From: Diplodia intermedia
Lineage: Eukaryota; Ascomycota; Dothideomycetes; Botryosphaeriales; Botryosphaeriaceae
Length of the DNA stretch: 64,000 nt
Assembly (NCBI GenBank): GCA_021495925.1
Contig: JAKEKT010000097.1
Location: forward strand, 62,001 to 126,000
Direction: 5' to 3'
Below, piece by piece: positions 60,801-64,000 of this stretch. The notes beneath the pieces are model-generated. The model did no database searches, had not been told where the DNA came from, and was given only the letters and a program-made list of their open reading frames with translations. The position numbers were made by a program, and so were the translations under genes. Position 1 is the first letter of the stretch. Each line of letters opens with the position of its first letter.

Positions 60801-61600
60801 ATAAGAACCTCGGTTTCGAGAATCTAGTATATAACGACGAGATAGAGGGGCTAGTAATAGCCCTAAAACTCGCCGTTAGAGCCGGGCACGCCTCTAAAGA
60901 TATAAGAATCTACGCGAATAACTAGGCCGCGATTCTTAGGCTAAGTAAGCCCGCTAATACGCCCGAGCAAGTATAGTAAATTCGGGCTATTAGATTAGCT
61001 AAAACGCTAAGAGCTAGAGAAAATACCGTCTCTCTAGAATAATACCCCGGCCACGAGGACGTTCTAGGCAACGAGTACGTCGATCGGCTCGCGAAAAGAG
61101 CTACGAAGTACTCTTTAAGTAGAGTCTCTACTTCTCTAAGCTTCTATCGAAGTAAAGTTAAGTAGAAGACCTACGAGAAGTAAGAAACGAAGCTTAAATC
61201 GACGTTAAACTCGCTCTATAAACGTATCTTCGATTTAGAGATAGGGTAGCGGCTTAAATCTTCTACGAAAGTTAGAGAAACGGCCTCCGCCTTCTATTAA
61301 CTAAAGATCGAATACGACTACTTTAAGTCTTATCTTTATCGCCTTAATCACGCCGAAAACGACTAGTATAGATATAGCCGTACGACTAGATAGATATTAC
61401 GCTATCTACTTCTCTCTTACTCTCTTTATAGAGGCCTTCGGGTTCTCTTAAAAGACGGGCTTAAGAAGTATTAACTCGATCTTTTAAATCTCTTTTTCTC
61501 GACTCTAGAAACTAGCCTAACGGCTAAGTTCTTAGAACAAACAAAGATTACTACTAGACGGTAGTAATTAAACGACTTATCTAACGAGGTCTAAACACGT
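57900..61600 (+). pseudogene. LINE ORF2 (endonuclease, reverse transcriptase, RNase H), degenerate
   Basis: Endonuclease, reverse transcriptase and RNase H follow in that order. LDIKSAFNHVAEE near 59570 and the intact YIDD box show the polymerase; the RNase H carries YSNAF and GHEDVLGNEYVDRLAKRA. In-frame stops are frequent. Start uncertain. Confidence 0.75.
59828..59839 (+). other. Intact YIDD box of the LINE reverse transcriptase
   Basis: TAT ATC GAC GAT, in a frame broken elsewhere by stops. It contrasts with the mutated YIDN in the gypsy element. Confidence 0.8.
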
Positions 61601-62274
61601 ACCGCTAGATACTCGTTTATACTTATTTCTTTTTTCTATTCTCTTCTTCTACTTCTTCTCGTTCTCGGCGCCCTCGCCGCTTTCGATTTAGAGCAGAAAC
61701 GGGCGAGAACCAAAGAAAAACGGCTAAATAGCGGATATTTAAGCTTAAGTAGCCGTTTCTACTAGTATCTACGGCTATCTAGTATAGTTAGTAACTAAGC
61801 TAACGGGGCTAAAAAGCTAAGATTTAATTTTCGATCGAGTAACCTCTATTTAGAGCCCTTTTTTAGATTTCTAAATTTAGAAGTAGGGTTGTGTAGCTAG
61901 TTCGCTAGTAGTAATACTTCGGCTAGTTATAATAAATAGTAAGTAAGTATCGATCTTAGATAGAAGAAAGCTAAACGAATCTAACTAGCTAAAAAGACCC
62001 TCTCTAAGAAGAGAACTTACTTACTTTACTTTTTATCTCTATTTTCGCTAGTTTCTAAGCTCTCGCTTTATTTTATTTATCTTTTCTTTATCTTATTTAC
62101 GCTCTCTACTCTTCTTTAAGCTTTTAAGCATACCGTTTCTAGTACTCTTCTAGAACCCCTCTCCGGCACGTATATATTTAGATATATAGATAGAAGCGGG
62201 CCCTCTTAAGAGACCTCGTCTCTAATAGTTCTAGACTCTAGAGAGACGTTAAACTAAATAAATAAATAAATAAA
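61562..62274 (+). repeat. Left arm of a 713-bp inverted repeat (LINE 3' end)
   Basis: The 3' terminal 713 bp of the plus-strand LINE reappears in reverse complement at 63287-64000, with the same (TAAA)n tail and only scattered differences. The two arms are separated by 1012 bp of gypsy integrase. Confidence 0.88.
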
Positions 62275-62288
62275 AATAGAAACTAAAG
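62275..62288 (+). repeat. Right target-site duplication of the LINE insertion
   Basis: AATAGAAACTAAAG directly after the LINE tail; second copy of 55756-55769. Confidence 0.85.
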
Positions 62289-63286
62289 AAAAAACTTTTT
62301 ATCTTTAAGAGAAGACTAGCTATTTTAAAAGATAATTTTCTACGTCTAAAGCTAATCTAGAAAGTCTATAATAAACCCGCTATTAAATATTTTAAAGAAA
62401 GAAGAATTATTAATCTACTTAGAGAACGCTACGTATAACTAGAAATATAAATATAGATTAAGTAGTATATTCGTAACTACTACTTCTATAAGAGAATAAA
62501 GTCTAACCGCGCTAAATATTATAAACTTCTATATTTTATTCTAATTTTATATTATCTATAGATAGATATTACTTATAACTTTATTATTTATTTACTACTT
62601 TATTAAGGCTTTAACGCTATTCTTATAGTAGTAGACTACTTCTTAAAGATAAGATACTTTATTTTCTATAAAATTAATATCTTTACTATTTAGATAGTAA
62701 GACTATTTAAGAATTACGTCTAAAAGCTCTATAAACTATTATTCTTCGTTATCTTAAATTAAGATTCGTAGTTCGTTAGTAAATTCTAGAAAGAGCTTTA
62801 CTAGCTATTAAAGATTAACGTTAAGCTCTCTATAGCTTACTATTCTAAAACTAACGAATAGTCGAAGAACTTAAATTAAAAAATAAAAGTCTATTTTAGA
62901 TACTTTACTAGCTACTATTAAGACGATTAGATATTATAGCTCTTCTTAATAAAGTACTCTATTAATACTAATATCTTTATCTTCTTAATTATTAGCCTCT
63001 TCTTTATTATATATAACTATAAGTCTCGTTTATTCTTTAACTAAAGTCTTTAGTTTTAGAACGTAAGCTTCGCCCTCTTCTAGAACTAGTAGTAAGCTAA
63101 GTAAATAGTCGCTAAGATAAATAAGATCTAGAACTAGTATAAGACTAGACTAGAAGAAAGCTAGACTATCTAGACTAGAAACGCTAATTACTATTAAAAG
63201 AACGTTATCTTTAAAGTAAAAGATAAGATCTTCGTCTTTACTAGAAATATTAAGTAGAGCCGTTTCTTTAGAAAACTATTATAAAA
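62289..63286 (+). mobile_element. Ty3/gypsy retrotransposon, integrase part
   Basis: Continuation of the element interrupted at 55769. Reading past stops, 62400-62520 corresponds to the H2C2 integrase zinc domain (LLRERYV, then RNYYFYKRIKSNRAKYY, with former Cys codons now Tyr). From 62560 to 62880 lies the integrase core (NAILIVVDYFLKIRYF, then KELY and LLKINVKLSIAYYSKTNE). The Cys to Tyr changes (TGC to TAC) are RIP-type on the complementary strand. A second LINE inserted in opposite orientation cuts the element at 63286. Its remaining 3' part and 3' LTR lie outside the window or beyond that LINE. Confidence 0.82.
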
Positions 63287-64000
63287 TTTTTATTTATTTA
63301 TTTATTTAGTTTAACGTCCCTCTAGAGTTTAGAACTATTAAAGATAAGGTCTCTTAAGAGGGCCCGCTTCTATCTATATATTTAAATATATACGTGCCGA
63401 AGAGGAGTTCTAGAAGAATACTAGAAACGATATACTTAAAAGCTTAAAGAAGAATAGAGAGCGTAAATAAAATAAAGAAAAGATAAATAAAATAAAGTAA
63501 GAGCTTAAAAACTAATAAAAATAGAGATAAAAGTAAAGTAAGTAAGTTCTCTTTTTAGAGAGGGCCTTCTTAACTAGTTAGATTCGTTTAGCTTTCTTCT
63601 ATCTAAGACCGATACTTACTTACTATTTATTATAACTAGCCGAAGTATTACTACTAGCGAACTAACTATATAACCCTACTTCTAAATTTAGAAATCTAAA
63701 AAAGAACTCTAAATAGAGGTTACTCGATCAAAAATTAAATCTCGACTTTTTAGTCTCGTTAGCTTAGTTACTAACTACACTAGATAGTCGTAGATATTAG
63801 TAGAAACGGCTACTTAAGCTTAAATACCCGCTATTTAGTTATTTTTCTTCGGTTCTCGCCCGTTTCTACTCTAAATCGAAAGCGGCGAGGGCGCCGAGAA
63901 CGAGAAGAAGTAGAAGAAGAGAATAGAAGAAAGAAATAAGTATAAACGAGCGTCTAGCGATACGTATTTAGATCTTATTAGATAAGTCGTTTAATTATTA
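63287..64000 (-). mobile_element. Second Tad1/I-type LINE, inverted, 3' end only in window
   Basis: Begins on the plus strand with TTTTTATTTATTTATTTATT (the reverse-complemented TAAA tail) and matches 61562-62274 in reverse complement throughout. Its 5' portion continues beyond the window. It is a separate insertion of the same family, tail to tail with the first. Confidence 0.88.

Larger units (their letters stand above)
55770..62274 (+). mobile_element. Tad1/I-type non-LTR retrotransposon (LINE), full length, RIP-inactivated
   Basis: About 6.5 kb, bracketed by a perfect 14-bp target duplication and ending in a TAAATAAATAAATAAA tail. It has a roughly 200-bp GC-richer 5' leader, an ORF1 gag-like region to about 57730, then ORF2 with an apurinic-type endonuclease (GDFNIYYF at about 58175, then LEENDLSLLNEENENIFYRP), a reverse transcriptase with SYIDDITLIASS (YIDD intact at 59828-59839), and an RNase H domain with YPGHEDVLGNEYVDRLAKRA near 61040-61100. 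Numerous in-frame TAA/TAG codons kill both frames. The ORF1-ORF2 arrangement and the presence of RNase H fit the Tad1/I group. It inserted into the gypsy element, so it is younger. Confidence 0.88.
51130..64000. repeat. AT-rich repeat block with RIP signature
   Basis: From about 51.1 kb to the window end, CA and TG dinucleotides are nearly absent in long runs (for example 51421-51480 has none) while TA is everywhere. Former coding frames are riddled with TAA/TAG. This is the pattern left by repeat-induced point mutation (CpA to TpA), which acts on repeats in Pezizomycotina. The gypsy parts are more degraded than the LINE parts, which still keep many CpG sites. Confidence 0.9.

Noticed and set aside
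1..64000. CRISPR arrays, operons or prokaryotic systems
   Set aside because: The DNA is fungal nuclear; direct repeats found are coding repeats or transposon tails, not spaced arrays.

Overview
The window comes from the nuclear genome of a filamentous ascomycete (Pezizomycotina). Genes carry short introns of about 50-190 nt with GT...AG ends and CTRAY-like branch sites, and the products are fungal (Atg1, Ded1, a Zn(II)2Cys6 factor, a secreted S10 carboxypeptidase, an NRPS-like reductase). The last 13 kb carries the footprint of repeat-induced point mutation (RIP). The order cannot be fixed from sequence alone; Dothideomycetes is a guess. Gene models below were spliced by hand from splice-site, phase and protein-family agreement.

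Layout. 0.4-0.8 kb: minus-strand 5' fragment of a HIRAN/SNF2 helicase gene that loses its reading frame. 2.4-15.6 kb: a dense housekeeping block with atg1 (+), an MFS transporter (+), the DEAD-box helicase ded1 (-), an ER cyclophilin with a membrane tail (-) and mitochondrial ribosomal protein S13 (+). The last two are divergent across about 460 bp. 15.7-22.7 kb: less conserved genes, namely a dienelactone-hydrolase-like protein, a DUF7730-type protein, a Cys-paired protein with internal repeats and a small membrane protein. 22.7-51 kb: sparse genes in long non-coding stretches, namely an intron-bearing tRNA-Glu(UUC), a secreted carboxypeptidase, a secreted alpha-carbonic anhydrase, a three-exon Zn2Cys6 factor, a zinc alcohol dehydrogenase, a ZIP zinc transporter and a 1081-residue adenylation-thiolation-reductase enzyme. 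51.1-64 kb: AT-rich RIP-mutated repeats. A Ty3/gypsy retrotransposon is split by a full Tad1/I-type LINE flanked by a perfect 14-bp target duplication. A second LINE of the same family lies in inverted orientation, so the gypsy integrase is trapped between about 713-bp inverted arms.

The most interesting points are these. (1) The last intron of the cyclophilin gene appears to choose between an ER-retrieval-like HVEL end and a transmembrane tail. (2) The S13 start codon sits alone in its exon. (3) A Zn2Cys6 gene is hidden in three small exons. (4) The datable nested transposon block abuts an intact NRPS-like reductase. No unmistakably new multi-gene system was found; the cyclophilin tail switch and the repeat-bearing Cys-paired protein are the best candidates for something undescribed.
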